From positions 5,913,201-5,977,200 of the forward strand of contig OZ038422.1 in NCBI GenBank assembly GCA_964036155.1: a stretch of 64,000 bases of DNA, in the 5' to 3' direction. Position 1 is the first letter of the stretch, and each line of letters begins with the position of its first letter. The translations under genes were made by a program, and so were the position numbers. Source of the DNA: Diploscapter coronatus (taxonomy: Eukaryota > Nematoda > Chromadorea > Rhabditida > Rhabditidae). The notes beneath the pieces are model-generated. The model searched no databases. It had not been told where the DNA came from and saw nothing but the letters and a program-made list of their open reading frames with translations. This document shows, one piece after another, positions 39,701 through 51,607 of the stretch.

Positions 39701-41416
39701 GTAATTTCTTTATCATAATTGAGTTCTACCCTTTGATAGGCTAGTTGCACACGGCGACAATTTTCTTCAGGGGATTAGAGCCAACGTATGAGCTCAAATA
39801 AAGTCAGACAACTTCATAAAGTTTTAGCAAAAAAATCCTATATACAATAAATTGCTAGTCATAGATTTGTAAGGTGCATCGTATCCAACAAAATTTTGAA
39901 AAATATATCGGCTAAAAACTCAAATCTAGGTCAACACGTTGGCAACAACATAATCCGAGGATGCTTTGCGCACGTGTTCCGTCACGCTCCGACATTTGCC
40001 CACGGACTCAAAGCTATAGGTTCGTTTTTCCTCATTTGTTCTACAAGAGACTGATGATAAATTATTCTGAGACAACATTGTGAAATCGATGCCTTTGTGG
40101 AATCAAGGCGGCGAGTCATTTCGTCTCGGTTTCAGTGCTGAGAATAATTTATTGAGAAGCATTATTCATGCGGTTGCAAATTGGAAGCTCTTTAGGATAA
40201 ATGCTGCTCTTATTTTAGAAAAAAATGACAGAACGACATCAGCATTTTCGAAAGAAGAAAAATCCAAAACTTTTTTTTATCTAAATATACAAAAATGGGG
40301 AAATTGAATTCTTCACGACTTCTAGGCCTGCAAATTTCGTGACAATAGCGAAATAATATGGCGAAAAGTCGCTCTAAATTTTAGATATTCTAACGATATT
40401 GATCGTTTTTACATAGCTTGCAAAAATCAAATCGCTTAAAAATACCCGTTTTCAGTTTCTGCAATAGTTTCATTTTTCTAAGAGTTGCAAAAAGCCATTG
40501 TTTGCCTATTGAATCGCACAATGAGATCACATAAATTGTAGGTGAATCTCATTTTCAAATCTCATCATTTGATTTTGCATCGGCACTTCACCTTGAGTTT
40601 GCAAAGCCGCTATGGGTACATTCATAAATTTTGCCAGTAGCAGTTAGAATGATAGTCACTGAAGAAGAGAGCGAAAGCAGAGAATTAAGATTACGAGCCA
40701 TAAATATTCTCGCTAATGACAATTTGATTTCAGCGATTCAAACATTCTGTTTACCTGAGATTCTACTTGATGAGTCTAAAAATTAAAAAAAGAAAAAGAT
40801 ATTGTTGATATTGTATAAAAATTTCTTCTTCAATGAACATCAAATACTCTGATCCAAGAGGCACTGGTAGTTTCATCCTAAGAGAGATATCGCGGGAGAT
40901 AATTTCGAATGTTTTGTTTTGGGTTAGGACACGTCTTTCAAAATTTTACAAAATGAATAATAACCTGCAATGATTGATGACCAACTAATCTGCAGATACG
41001 ACCTGCCAACGAGTGCCCGCATACCGTCTTTTGCCGGCCCGATTCGCGTCTCGATCGAGCAATCGCAGTGTCGAATTGTGCGTCTGCGTTGGGACTCTAT
41101 GCAATGATTATCCCAGTGTTGCCATCGATTCTTCGTAGGATTTTCAATTTTAAAGATTGAGTATTCGTTGAGAGATATGGAAGTAATTTTCTCCAAATGT
41201 AGCAAAATCAGCACTGAAGTCATATTTTTGGCCAGAATTATAAGTCACATAAAGATTGAATACGAATTTTGATAAAAAAAAACTCATTCTATCGATTCAA
41301 GTATCATGAAAGAGTGAATAAAAATAAATAAATTGCCGAATTTCAGCCGCTCAACTTCGAACTTGCTCCTTACGGCCTCATTCATGCTGATCCTCGTCCT
41401 CCTCAATTACCGGTAG
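33708..41416 (+). CDS. GPI-anchored Ly-6/uPAR protein, ODR-2/HOT type
   Basis: A secreted three-finger-fold protein held on the membrane by GPI. Seven exons (33708-33802, 34085-34166, 37365-37418, 37531-37600, 39930-40019, 40996-41134, 41347-41416) join in phase to exactly 199 residues. The signal peptide is MQFALFLIAQSIIQMHGTAEA. The domain has ten cysteines in Ly-6 order: RQCYSCMSSDF, FTDQCF, GRIPCSNSMC, NIIRGCF, DTTCQRVP and VELCVCVGTLCND. A hydrophobic tail (SNLLLTASFMLILVLLNYR) preceded by small residues (DSS) gives a GPI signal. The CYSCMS start and FTD-C element match the nematode ODR-2/HOT group; ODR-2 is needed for odour responses in C. elegans, so a neuronal role is inferred. Introns 2 and 4 are 3.2 and 2.3 kb, far longer than elsewhere here, and may hold enhancers. 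Confidence 0.85.
34167..37364. other. 3.2-kb intron 2 of the Ly-6 gene
   Basis: No exon or nested gene was recognised. It holds a CT-rich block and an imperfect inverted repeat around 35110-35290 (GTCTATCTCC...TCTATCG with GATAGAGCGATAGAT). A stretch with a different composition lies at 35.8-36.1 kb. Possibly regulatory. Confidence 0.45.
37601..39929. other. 2.3-kb intron 4 of the Ly-6 gene
   Basis: No coding exon was found. It includes a GCT trinucleotide run at about 38340-38358 and a pyrimidine tract at about 39300-39370. Confidence 0.5.
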
Positions 41417-42157
41417 CACTTGTCATTTTGTGTTTCATTTCTTCTTTTTCTTCATTTTTTTTTGCTATTCTTGGAAAATTTGCCACCGAGTTTTCTACTT
41501 TATCCATAAGATTTCTCTATCAAGCAAGTCAACTTCCCAAGAAACTTCCATTCTTGTCGATCGAACCGCCCTGTGTTGTCATCTTTTATTTCAGCCTCTC
41601 AATTCCCCCTGTCATTCTTCATCATTCTAATTCTTTCTGCCTACTTTGAATTGCCAGTTCAGTATTCGAGATAAATGCTGATCGAATATTTGGGTCTTTC
41701 ATTCATTAAATTTTTCGCGATAAAATTCTATGAATTTTATGATGATGATTATTAGAGGTCTATGAAATTAAAAATTTCATTACATTATTTGACATTTATC
41801 AAATTTAGGTTTGTCAATTGATTTCCACAAATGATCTCAAAATGGCTAGATTTGACAAGTAGATGAATTATATTATAATAAATTTTTAAATTAATTGAAT
41901 TGAACTTTATTAACTGCGAAATTGAATGGCGGACAAAAGAGTTTATTTTGAAAGTTGTGAAAATCTTTTCGAAAGAAAAACAAAAATATCAACATTAAAT
42001 ATCTAAACTCGTATTCGATAAATCTCATAAATATGATTTGATATGTTGAGCGCTTTGATAACTCTAAACAGTAAATAAATTTGAAGCAAAAACTATACGC
42101 GTATCTTCTTGTACATAAATAAAACTAAGCCGTATAAAAATCTAAAATAACCAAGTT
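41417..42157. other. Intergenic between convergent genes
   Basis: Short spacer between the convergent Ly-6 and homocysteine methyltransferase genes. It is AT-rich and nothing else was recognised. Confidence 0.6.
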
Positions 42158-44326
42158 CTATTTAGTCTTGTTGGAATTTATGGAGGTTTTAACAACTTCT
42201 AATGCTTCAACACCTGCCCCACAGCAGCCCCCAATTGCCGTTGCGCCAAGTTTGATCCACTCAGGAACAAGCTTCGTGAAAATATCCACACTTGATTCGG
42301 GTCTGAATTTTTTTTCTTAAATCTCTAAATTTTTAAAGAAACTTATTTTTCTCGATTTATTTCTTCGAACAAAAGTGGTTTGATTCACTGATAATTTATG
42401 CATTAAAATTTGGTATACGTTTCTCCAGCTTCGACGAATCCCATATTTGGATAAACAATGACGTGCTTGAATTTGTGCTCAAATATCCCGATCGTCTCCA
42501 GAGCAGGCGAGACGTTTCGTGGATGTGTGCAGTTGATTGCGATTCCAATTATCTGAATTCAGGGTTTGAAATTGCTAGAAATATTATAACGAACGTTTGA
42601 ACAACTCAGAATCGCTTCCACTGCATCACAAATACTTTCACCGTGTCGAAGTAGATGGTTTTCCTTAACTATTGTCGTTTTAAGCTTCAAAGTACTTTTT
42701 TTTTATTAAATCATATGGTGCCTGCTGAAGTTTGGAACAATTATAATTATGAATATACAATCTGGTATCTACAATTAATGCAGTCCAATCTGGATGAAAT
42801 TTGTCAAAAAAATGATAAACTCGATGCGAAGAATATATGTGTAAAATTTCCTTCAAATTGATCTATGATAATGAGATCTGCCAGGCTCTATGCACGATCC
42901 TAATAGTTCCCAACTTTTGGCCACCACCGTATAGCCTATTGATTTGTCTGATAAAATAACAAGAAGTTTTTAGAATTGATGCAATTTTGCAGATGTATGA
43001 TTAAAAAATACCTTACAAGTGAATGAAACAATGAGGACAACATTAGGATGAAGTTTGTGCAGTTCCTGAGCAGCGACTCTGACTGCCTTTGCGTCGCTCA
43101 GCGAGGGCAGCGTCTCAATGATCAGCTGATTCATTCCTCCCTTCTCCGCCATCAGCTGCATGTGCTCCAGATAATATTTTGACATTACCTGAAATTATTT
43201 TGCTTGAAATTTTTAAATCGCTAAGTTATGCTCTGTAATTGAAAGATTATCGTTTAAAATTTGTTGTTGATGGGCTGCCATTATTGCAGAGCTTACTAAA
43301 TCCATTCATAACCATCTTTTTCAATTTTAATATTCTCACATCAAGCAATTGAGGCGAATTGAGTTTCTCCAAATACGATGCATTGTATTCGGAAGCATCT
43401 CGAAACTGCACTCCATACGATCCGATCGAGGCCCAGACATCGATCTGCTTGCCCGATTCCTTTGCTGCGCTCGTGGCCAAGTCACAGGCTAGCTGCAATT
43501 TAATTAACAATAGAAACTTTTAGTCTCGTGCATAATTCACCAACATACAACCTTTGCCATGGTTATAAAGTTAATCATATTTTTTCTAATTTTTGTATCG
43601 TGGAATTCAAAGGATACTGAATTAGCATAAAATAGTCCTAGGCAAATTGCAATAGAATTATAATTTGCCTATATAATCTAAGATAGTACGGCTAGCACTA
43701 TTAAAGAGTCAGAAATCAGAGCGATCAGAATGATCTTTATCTTTTTCAGTGGCTTTCTTCTCCCAGCAGCTCCAGACTTCAAGTGAGTCTCTTCTCTCGA
43801 CCCTCATCGTTCATTTGAGTGTCCACCGGTGGAATTCCCATTCTCCCTTGTCTTCCTTATTCTCACATGTCTCTCAATAGGAGTAATAAAGAGTTTGTGA
43901 GCAAGAACGTGTTATATGTCGTTCACTGCGTAATAGAAAGTTATAAAGCCAATACTTAGTGAATTATACTAATTTTGCGTTGAATCTAACCTGAGTTCGA
44001 TAATCTTGAAATTATTCTATAAATTTTTGATTACACTGATCAAGTCTTCCTGCTTTTTCGCGTCATACTGCTTGTCCATCAATGGGATGCTTGCGTGATA
44101 CGTGTTCGTAGTTATCATCTCACAGCCAACTTCGATGAATCCTCGATGAACATCCTTCACGACGTCAGGAGCTTCGATCACTGCACTGAAGGACCAGAGC
44201 GGTTTGTTCTGCAACTCATCAGTATAAATGTGGATATTTCGATTCAAACCGACTTACATGGCAATCATAACCTCGACGTTTCAATTCCACGCTAAACGAT
44301 CCGTCAAATAGCACGACTTTCGACAT
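42158..44326 (-). CDS. Homocysteine S-methyltransferase
   Basis: A zinc-dependent enzyme that moves a methyl group to homocysteine to make methionine, using S-methylmethionine or S-adenosylmethionine. It starts at the ATG at 44326 with SKVVLFDGSFSVELKRRG, the family's opening. Then come DVHRGFIEVGCEMITTNTYH, IDVWASIGSYGVQFRDASEY, YYLEHMQLMAEKGGMNQLII and ETLPSLSDAKA. The zinc-binding cysteines are present: the first in IGIAINCTHPRNV and the pair in AIGGCCGAGVEALE near the C-terminus. It ends TAG at 42158-42160 after NSNKTK. About eight exons; introns are longer than average (to 0.7 kb). All active-site landmarks are intact, so it should be functional. Confidence 0.88.
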
Positions 44327-44969
44327 GGTTCAGCAATAAAAGAAATTATAAATATCCACGTTTGAATTTGGCATGTCACTTACAGCGAAACTTGCTGTAA
44401 TCGTGTAACATCGACACTTTATTTGTTAAAGTTGAATTTGAATGGAAAGTTGATCTAAATATCGAAGTGGGATTTTATTACAAAAAAAAGTTCCCAGTTT
44501 AGAGTACTCATTGTTGTGCAAAATACGACATTTTTTTTCGAAATTTCGATAAATTTCCTGGAACAAATGCATGGAAATGAATTCTAAGAAAAATTTAGGA
44601 AAATATACGCGTAATTTTTCATGATATAAAATTCTCGTGTTCAAGACAGTTGATGTAACAAAGGCGAAATTCTTCGAATGTTTCTAAAACGTTTAACCAA
44701 TATTCTTTTATGTTGCCGCTTATTTTTTCAGGATGTCAACAGGGAAAGTTTGACAATTTCTAATAGCGAGAATTTTATTTTTTTGATAGAATAATACTTC
44801 ACAAAAAAGGATTTTTGTTTTGTCATCGAAAAACGATGATAAATTTTGTCTAAAAACCGAAACAAAAGTTAAATTTGAGTTGTTAGTCATGAGTGGAAAG
44901 TATAAAAGCCTATGCCCCGAAGAGGAAGGCACCAGAAGAAGTATCATTTTCAAATTCCGATCTGGGGAG
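44327..44969. other. Intergenic between divergent genes
   Basis: Shared upstream region of the homocysteine methyltransferase and the secreted Met/Gly/Pro-rich protein. Open frames here are short and A/T-driven. Confidence 0.5.
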
Positions 44970-46667
44970 ATGACTTTGACCAATTTCCTATTTATTCTTA
45001 GTCTTGTATCATCCAGGTAAATGCCCAACAAGTGTTGAAGATAAACCCGAAACAATTCAGTTATGCCATTCCAAGAGTGAGACGTCAATCTGTGCCCTAT
45101 GTATCCTATGCACCCTATGTACCCTATGTACCCTATTCGCCAGAGGCGATAGAGGCAAGTTTTCGATAAACTGAATCCATATGAAACTAACAATTTATAC
45201 ATGAAGATGCACCACATTTTAATTCGGTTATGCTTTTTCGTCTTACATTTAAACTGACTACTAATTTATTACCGAAATATGTGCATGATTTTTCATAGGG
45301 CCTATTTTAATCCAGCTATAAATAAAATCGAGTTGCAGTTTATTATCATCAAATTTTGCTTGGGCATATATTTTTATCTTATTCAAAAAATATTTTTCTT
45401 AAAGATAATAGCATGGAATTGCTTGACTAAATTTTCTTCAATAAAATTTGTCCATCGAAGAGAGATAATGAAACGGTGAATTCTGCACGAAAAATGCATG
45501 CGAAGTTTTGAAGAATTCAGCATGACCTGGCAATGGGACTGGATAATTCCAACGAATTGCGTCAACGCTTGGAGGAGGAAATGACGACGACAACAACAAC
45601 AACGTCGACAACGACAACACCAAAGCCAGTTGAAGCAACTCGAGCATCGAGAAATGATTCGATTTACCGCTTCCTGAAGTTTCTTTTCCCGGTCAGTTCT
45701 ACATAAATTTTACATTTTATAAAAGCATGAAAGCGAATGGTAAATCAAATTTTCGCGCATGAAGTAACATGTTATGATCTTATTTTCACCAAGTTTAATT
45801 TGATCGAAAATGAGTTTTAATACTTTGCATGAAATTAACAATTTACATTTATACTTTTTCGTAATAATTATCTCTTCATGAATTGATCTTAGATTGAGAA
45901 TTGATTTTATTTGATATTTATTTATATAAATATATAAGCAAGAACATATCTATCATTTATATTACTTAATTTTAGAAGTAATTATTTAATTTTTTAAAAA
46001 TATTTTGTAAGTGTTTTAGGATAAAACACGTGCAGGAGCCTTTGATCTAGACACTTTGTTCCTAAAGAATGGCTTTCCCTTACCATGGATGGGAGGAGCC
46101 AATGGAGAATTCTTGCCAAAGATGCCAGGGATGGAAGGCCCAATGAACCAATTTGGAATGGGAGGTAAAAAATTAAAAAAAAAAAATCCTCTATTTATTC
46201 TAGGATAATCTCTTTAATTTAGGACAAAACATGCAGATGAACCCATTCGGAATAAGAAATCCAATGACTCAATTTGGAATGGGAGGTAAAGAAATTCAAA
46301 AATTCTCTTTATTCTAAAATAATCTTTAATTTAGGACAAAGCATGCAGATGAACCCATTCGGAATAAGAAATCCAATGAATCCATTTGGAATGGGAGGTA
46401 AAGAAATTCAAAAATTCTCTTTATTCTAAAATAATCTTTAATTTAGGACAAAGCATGCAGATGAACCCATTTGGGAATCAACAAGGAATGCCATTCCCAT
46501 TCGGTTTTCCTGGTTCTAGACCAGGAGCGTTCGGTCAACCAGGAATGTTCGATCAACCAGGAGCGTTCGGTCAACCAGGAATGTTCGGTCAACCAGGAGC
46601 GTTCGGTCAACCAGTCACACAACCTCAAACACAAACATTGCCATTTGTCACGACAGGCAGTTTGTAA
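44970..46667 (+). CDS. Secreted Met/Gly/Pro/Phe-rich repeat protein with duplicated exons
   Basis: No known family. Seven exons (44970-45016, 45061-45154, 45521-45691, 46020-46164, 46223-46285, 46335-46397, 46447-46667) join in phase to 267 residues. A signal peptide (MTLTNFLFILSLVSSS) is followed by a dibasic site (PRVRRQS) and a PYV repeat (VPYVSYAPYVPYVPY). A Thr run (MTTTTTTTSTTTTPKP) comes next. The rest is low complexity: GGQSMQMNPFGIRNPM-type units of 21 codons, then a hexapeptide-like GAFGQPGMFGQP array. Exons 5 and 6 and their introns are near-identical copies. The intron after exon 2 uses a GC donor (GAG/GCAAGT), the only donor there whose phase fits. This could be a cuticle, eggshell or antimicrobial secreted protein; I cannot choose. 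Confidence 0.75.
46223..46446 (+). repeat. Two tandem 112-bp exon-plus-intron copies
   Basis: The unit at 46223-46334 (63-bp exon plus 49-bp intron) is repeated at 46335-46446 with a handful of differences. The intron differs hardly at all, which suggests a recent duplication. The start of the next exon (46447) matches the unit as well. Confidence 0.85.
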
Positions 46668-47077
46668 AATAATTTAAAAGCATATCCCACCATATAAACT
46701 TATTATAATACTGCAAGTAATGCTGATAAAATGAGATTTGAAACTAACTATAATTCTTTCTCAAGCAGAGAAATCAATGGCACTTAGTAAAATGCAAGTC
46801 AACCCTCTCGCTATTATTGTATTTATGACTGATATCAATGCTTTCAAAACCAGCTATCTTAATCCTTTTGGATAAATTAGAGATAATTTTTTAATATTTC
46901 ATAGGAGTTTTTGAAAGATGACTCATAAATGAAAATGATTCAGAGTAAAATAAACATTTTAATTTCAATTTATTCGAATTTACCTGCAAGAATCACATGC
47001 AAAATTTAATGATTAAATAAAGATGAAAGATGAAACGTATATTTTTTATTAAAAAATATGATTCATACGCAAACAAA
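46668..47077. other. Intergenic between convergent genes
   Basis: AT-rich spacer; ATTAAATAAA-like signals occur on both strands. No gene seen. Confidence 0.6.
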
Positions 47078-50000
47078 TCACAACGGGAATTGTGGTATTG
47101 AATCGTCGCGAATAGGCGGCAACGAGGTGTCTGTGTAGTCGGCCCTTCCCCAAGGAGCTCGTTCACTCGTACAAAATAGCCAGAACACACAGTTGCATAC
47201 GAAGAGAATCGCACCGTGCAGTATCATAATTGCACCCCATGATGAATATTCATTCTCTAAAAACTTTATAATTAATAAATATAATTAAAAATGAGCAGGA
47301 TATTAATAAATTATTAATTTGAAAAGTCAAAAGATTTTTTTTCCAAATAATTGACATCTAATGAATTTCACCTTTGGCAATTAGTGCATTGAATAGCGAT
47401 GCCAAGAACATAGAAACGCAGTTAACGAAGAAAATGTTGACAAAAATGAAGAGGAAATGATGACGAGAACGAAGCTGAGCCATTCGAAGAAATCCTGCCA
47501 CATTGCAGCCACACAAGGAGGTGGCTATGAGGAAGAGTATCTGAAACAGTGACTCAGATCGATTTAAAGATTTCAAATCAATAAATTAGAATAAGATTTT
47601 CTCACACTATGAGTAAGTTTGAAGAAGTTTTACTTTGAACCCATAATTTTCACACTTACTGCCACAAGTTTTCCATCTGGTAAACATCCAGCAACGATGA
47701 GAATGATCCCTGACAGACAACTTCCTGCAGTGTTGAATATTCGCATGCGTAGTTCTTCGGTATAACTGAAAAAGACATATTTAGTAATGAGCTAAAACGA
47801 CTTTTTATTTAATAAATTTTCAACTTGAAAAAATAATAAGATCTCAGTAGATAATAAGGCTTATTTTTGTTGTTGTTTTTTTTATTTATCTCTTTAATAC
47901 AATCGATTTAATCTCTATTGAATATTGTTGCAAATTATAGAACATAAGTTTTTATCATTTGCTCACACTAGACTGTTGTAGAGATGAAGTGAGAGAATGT
48001 TGAATGCCAAGTGCACCAAACAGGACAAGGCGCAGAGGATACTTGACCATATCAATCCAATGTGTAGGACCTAAACAATCAAATTATCTTGCATTTTTCA
48101 AATATAACTAATTTACTTGATGAAGGAAAGAAGGTCCGAATTGAAGCATTAGATTGACGGAGGCAAAATGGCCAAATGCTGCTACGAATATTGCCCAAAC
48201 TCGGATATCCTATAATTTTACTTTTTTCTTTCAACGATCATCATCTTTTACGTTACCTGATAAATTGAGAGGTATGGAAGTCGGTGATCCAATTTTCTCG
48301 ATCGTTCCCTTTCATATGTGAACAAGGCCTACAAAGTCAACATCCAAAAAGCCTATGGAAAATCGCATACATTGAAAAGTCCGATTCTGGCTTTTCGATC
48401 CTTGAATTCTTCGTCGTAATTGATGCAAATGAAGAGAAGAAATGCAGAAACACAGCAGCCGACAGCAATATAATGGGGACTGTGCCAGCCGAGAGACGTC
48501 GTTGAGAGCCAGGCTGAAAGGGGGAAGCAGATCGCTGCCGAAAGCTAAAATTGGGCCTTCATATTTGAAATATAACGTTGTTTTTATAGCTGTTTTAACG
48601 TTAAAAGTTTGTAAATTTGACTAGTTTTATTCCATACTTACGCCAACAAAGCAATTTCTCATTCTTAATTCTCGAAATAAGTTAAATATGTTCAATAATA
48701 TTTATTTTTGACAATTTTTAATACCTGATGATAGGCTAGAGCTATGGCAGGCACAGCAATGTGGTCAAATGGAAGGAATATCGACAATTTGCAAATGTAA
48801 GGAATAAACGTCGCAATTGGTACTCCTGAAAATGCGAAATAAAAAGAAGAAAAATGACGCTAGCCTTGAAAAATTCGTATGACCAAAGCCAGAACGTAAG
48901 TCTTTGCATTCGTGCAAAGAGGAATGAAAAGTGACGGAATGATGGCGAAGAGCGCAGACACGAGAAACGATCGCCTGAATTGCTGATTTCATTTCACAAC
49001 GCTTGAGAAAAAATATCCAGTAAGAGCATCAGAAAAATAATCACAACTGCTAAACAATAACTCGGCTTATTGGCGGTAAAATATAATTGCCGTGAAGTTT
49101 TGATACAGTTTTGCCTATTTTATGAAAGCAAGCAAAGTAATCGCTCAAAATTAATGAGAGTATATTGAATACCTGAATCCCATTTGATTGTAGGCATAAG
49201 TGATGATCCAGATGCCTATCAGAGCTCCAAGAGGAGACACGGTGATGAGTGATTCCTTCTGTGGAATCGACAGATATTTATATTTCAAAACGGAAACGTT
49301 CATTTTCTCGAGTTCATCTGTGGTTACCACTTCATATGAATAATATACTAAAGGCGAAGTTGAAATTAAGGAAGCTCCATTGAACTCCTACCATCCGTAG
49401 ATGAATTGTTGCCGTATGAGTGGAGTTGATTGATTGTGACATGATAGACGAGCACATTCGAATAGATACTGATCATGCAGATGGTGCACAAGAAGAGAAA
49501 GAAAAACGGGATGTTCTAGGAAGTTATGAAGTTAGAAATGCTCATTTTCTTATGCCTACGAGAAATGATACCGGCTCTTATTCTGAAGTAGAAATAGAGA
49601 GCGCAAGCAGGTTCACGAGAACCATATTCCGCTGTTATTTCTTGCTCAGAAAAATACGTTCTGGGGGAACTAAGATTTTCAATAAGAAAAGAATCGAATA
49701 AAAGTCGACGTTGAACGAAAGAATCAGCATTTTCCGGACCCAAAATGAACACGTTTTCGCAAACTTCAAACTGCTTGCGGGGAAAAATTATACGCTGAAT
49801 TTCGCCACAGAAACGTTTCAGAGAGGGCTATCGTCGTATTTAGTTTGGGTTTTTGATGATATTTGGTCTTTGAAGGGTACTTGCTTCATATTTTGGGGGC
49901 TCTCGTGCTACCACTTTTTGTTATATATGCCGTGAATTTGCAGAGAAGCTTGTGTCCTCTAGTAAAGATGAGCATTCGACAAACTCGTCCTTTCACTTCT

Positions 50001-50190
50001 ATGGTTTGGGGTTCTGTTTCACTCGTTTTGAAAAATTTCAGCAAAATGGCACGATCTGATATTGTGAAAATCTACTTTCAACAATGTCGAATTAAATTTT
50101 TCTAGAATTTATCAATCTTACCGGTATTTTCTGCTGTTCCTCTTTAACGCTTCCATTGCTGGTAGTACTTTTCATCGTCGAATCAGCCAT
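47078..50190 (-). CDS. Major facilitator superfamily transporter, SLC17-like
   Basis: A 12-helix membrane transporter. It starts at the ATG at 50190 (exon 50122-50190; MADSTMKSTTSNGSVKEEQQ) and joins in phase to 49392-49515, which carries TM1 (FFLFLCTICMISIYSNVLVY) and a glycosylation-type loop (NNSSTDG). Later exons give SPLGALIGIWIITYAYNQMG, RRSFLVSALFAIIPSLFIPL, STTSLGWHSPHYIAVGCCV, IRVWAIFVAAFGHFASVN, AGSCLSGIILIVAGCLPDG and FLFIFVNIFFVNCVSMFLAS. The tail reads TSERAPWGRADYT, like the E-x-x-PW tail of sialin and vesicular glutamate transporters, and ends at TGA 47078-47080. The acidic and arginine positions of SLC17 are not all evident, so the substrate is unknown. Intron 1 is about 600 bp; open frames inside it appear spurious. 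Confidence 0.75.
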
Positions 50191-50527
50191 TCAATCGATT
50201 TCACACAGAATTTCCAATTTTGAAAGAGTCAAATAACGAACAATTCAAAAACGTATCAGCTCGTTTCCATGGAAGTTGCCTTTGAAATGTCAATTGCCCA
50301 ATCGAATTCCAGAAATGTCCTCTCCACTGTCTATCACTCGATTGGCTGCATTTGCATATAACTGGATTAGTTGTGCAAAAACGATGAGGTAGAAGGAGGA
50401 AAAATACAAAATGATGGCATCCAATTTGTTTACAATTGTTTTTGGCTTCATGACATTATTTCATAGATCTTTTCAATTTGAAAATGTTTATTTAGAAAAA
50501 TCAACAAATTAAACAAACTAAAGCGAA
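50191..50527. other. Intergenic, no gene seen
   Basis: Short AT-rich spacer between two minus-strand genes. No recognisable features. Confidence 0.55.
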
Positions 50528-51097
50528 TTATTGTTGGTTTCCATTCATTGAAGGATTCCGATCTTGATTGCTCTGCTGTTGCACTCCAGGTCGGAAATTG
50601 AGTGCCTCATCAACGTCTTTACAGAAAAACTGATTTGGATTGGCGACGCACGAAGTTTTCAACTCATAGACTTTTGCGATGACGTATCGCATCTGATCAG
50701 GGATTGACCCGAGCGGAATGGTGGATTGAGATGTCGAATCAGACGTGCCATCGACAGCTTGGCCAACATCATTATTTCGATTGGCACCGAGGCTAAAAAT
50801 CTGATTTATTGCCACAAAGTATCGAATTGAATTTTCAAAGTTCAATTTTCCTCGAATTTTTGCAAGAACATTCAATGGGGAATAATTTTGAAAAATGACG
50901 AATGAAACACAATTAGATGAGCGCGGATTAGGTCTATATTTAGAGAGTGCCAGCTAAAATTATAGATGCGGCATTATATGGGCCATATTATACATAATTT
51001 TGTAGTTATGGGCCAAACTGAACTTTTAAATACCAAAATTCAACTTTTCTTACCTAGAACTAACCAACAAAAGTAGACCACAAATACAAAACTTCAT
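50528..51097 (-). CDS. Small secreted protein, 102 residues
   Basis: Family not recognised. Two exons (51054-51097 and 50528-50792) join in phase around a 261-bp intron. The first exon is a signal peptide (MKFCICGLLLLVSS) and the second begins LGANRNNDVGQAVDG. The mature part has two cysteines (KTSCVANPNQFFCKD), an Ile/Pro-containing helix-like block (SIPDQMRYVIAKVYEL) and an Asn/Gln/Ser-rich end (QQQSNQDRNPSMNGNQQ). The sequence reading straight through from an upstream Met in the intron frame is also open but would lack a signal peptide, so I prefer the spliced form. Confidence 0.7.
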
Positions 51098-51607
51098 TCC
51101 TGCAGCCAAAAAAATTCAACAACAATGAAATTTGCCAAAGAATTTTCTTTTTAACGGGAATCTTTCAATTAAATTTTAATAGATAGACTTTTAAAATTTC
51201 AATGGCTTCAAAATGACCAATCAAACAAAACGTCTCGGAATTTATTAAAAAGTGTTATTGATAAATAAACTGATTCATCAAGCCTATGAAGAATAGAAAT
51301 AAAAATTTCCTAGCAAATAAGATGCACAAATAAATAATAAAAAATACATTATTTTGGACTTTTTTCTAAAAATGAAAGAAAATATTCCGGCAAAATTAGT
51401 TCAAACTCAAGGTTTGAGTTCGCCTTTTCATTCCGAAATATTTTTCCTTTGCTTCGAATGAGCAAAGCGAAGACCAAGGGATGACAGCGCAATGCATATC
51501 TAATGATCGCCATGAAAGTCTATCTCTTCTTCTGTCCAGACATTTCACAATTCCTGCTGCTACTTCTAATAAATTTTTTCTTCCATTTTATTTGTTTAAT
51601 CCTTGAA
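51098..51607. other. Probable promoter region of the degenerin gene
   Basis: No coding exon. It separates divergent genes and so probably holds the mec-4 promoter. I could not pick out a specific UNC-86/MEC-3 binding site with confidence. Confidence 0.4.

Noticed and set aside
49711..49935. 74-codon open frame inside MFS intron 1
   Set aside because: No domain; the transporter exons flanking it join in phase without it.
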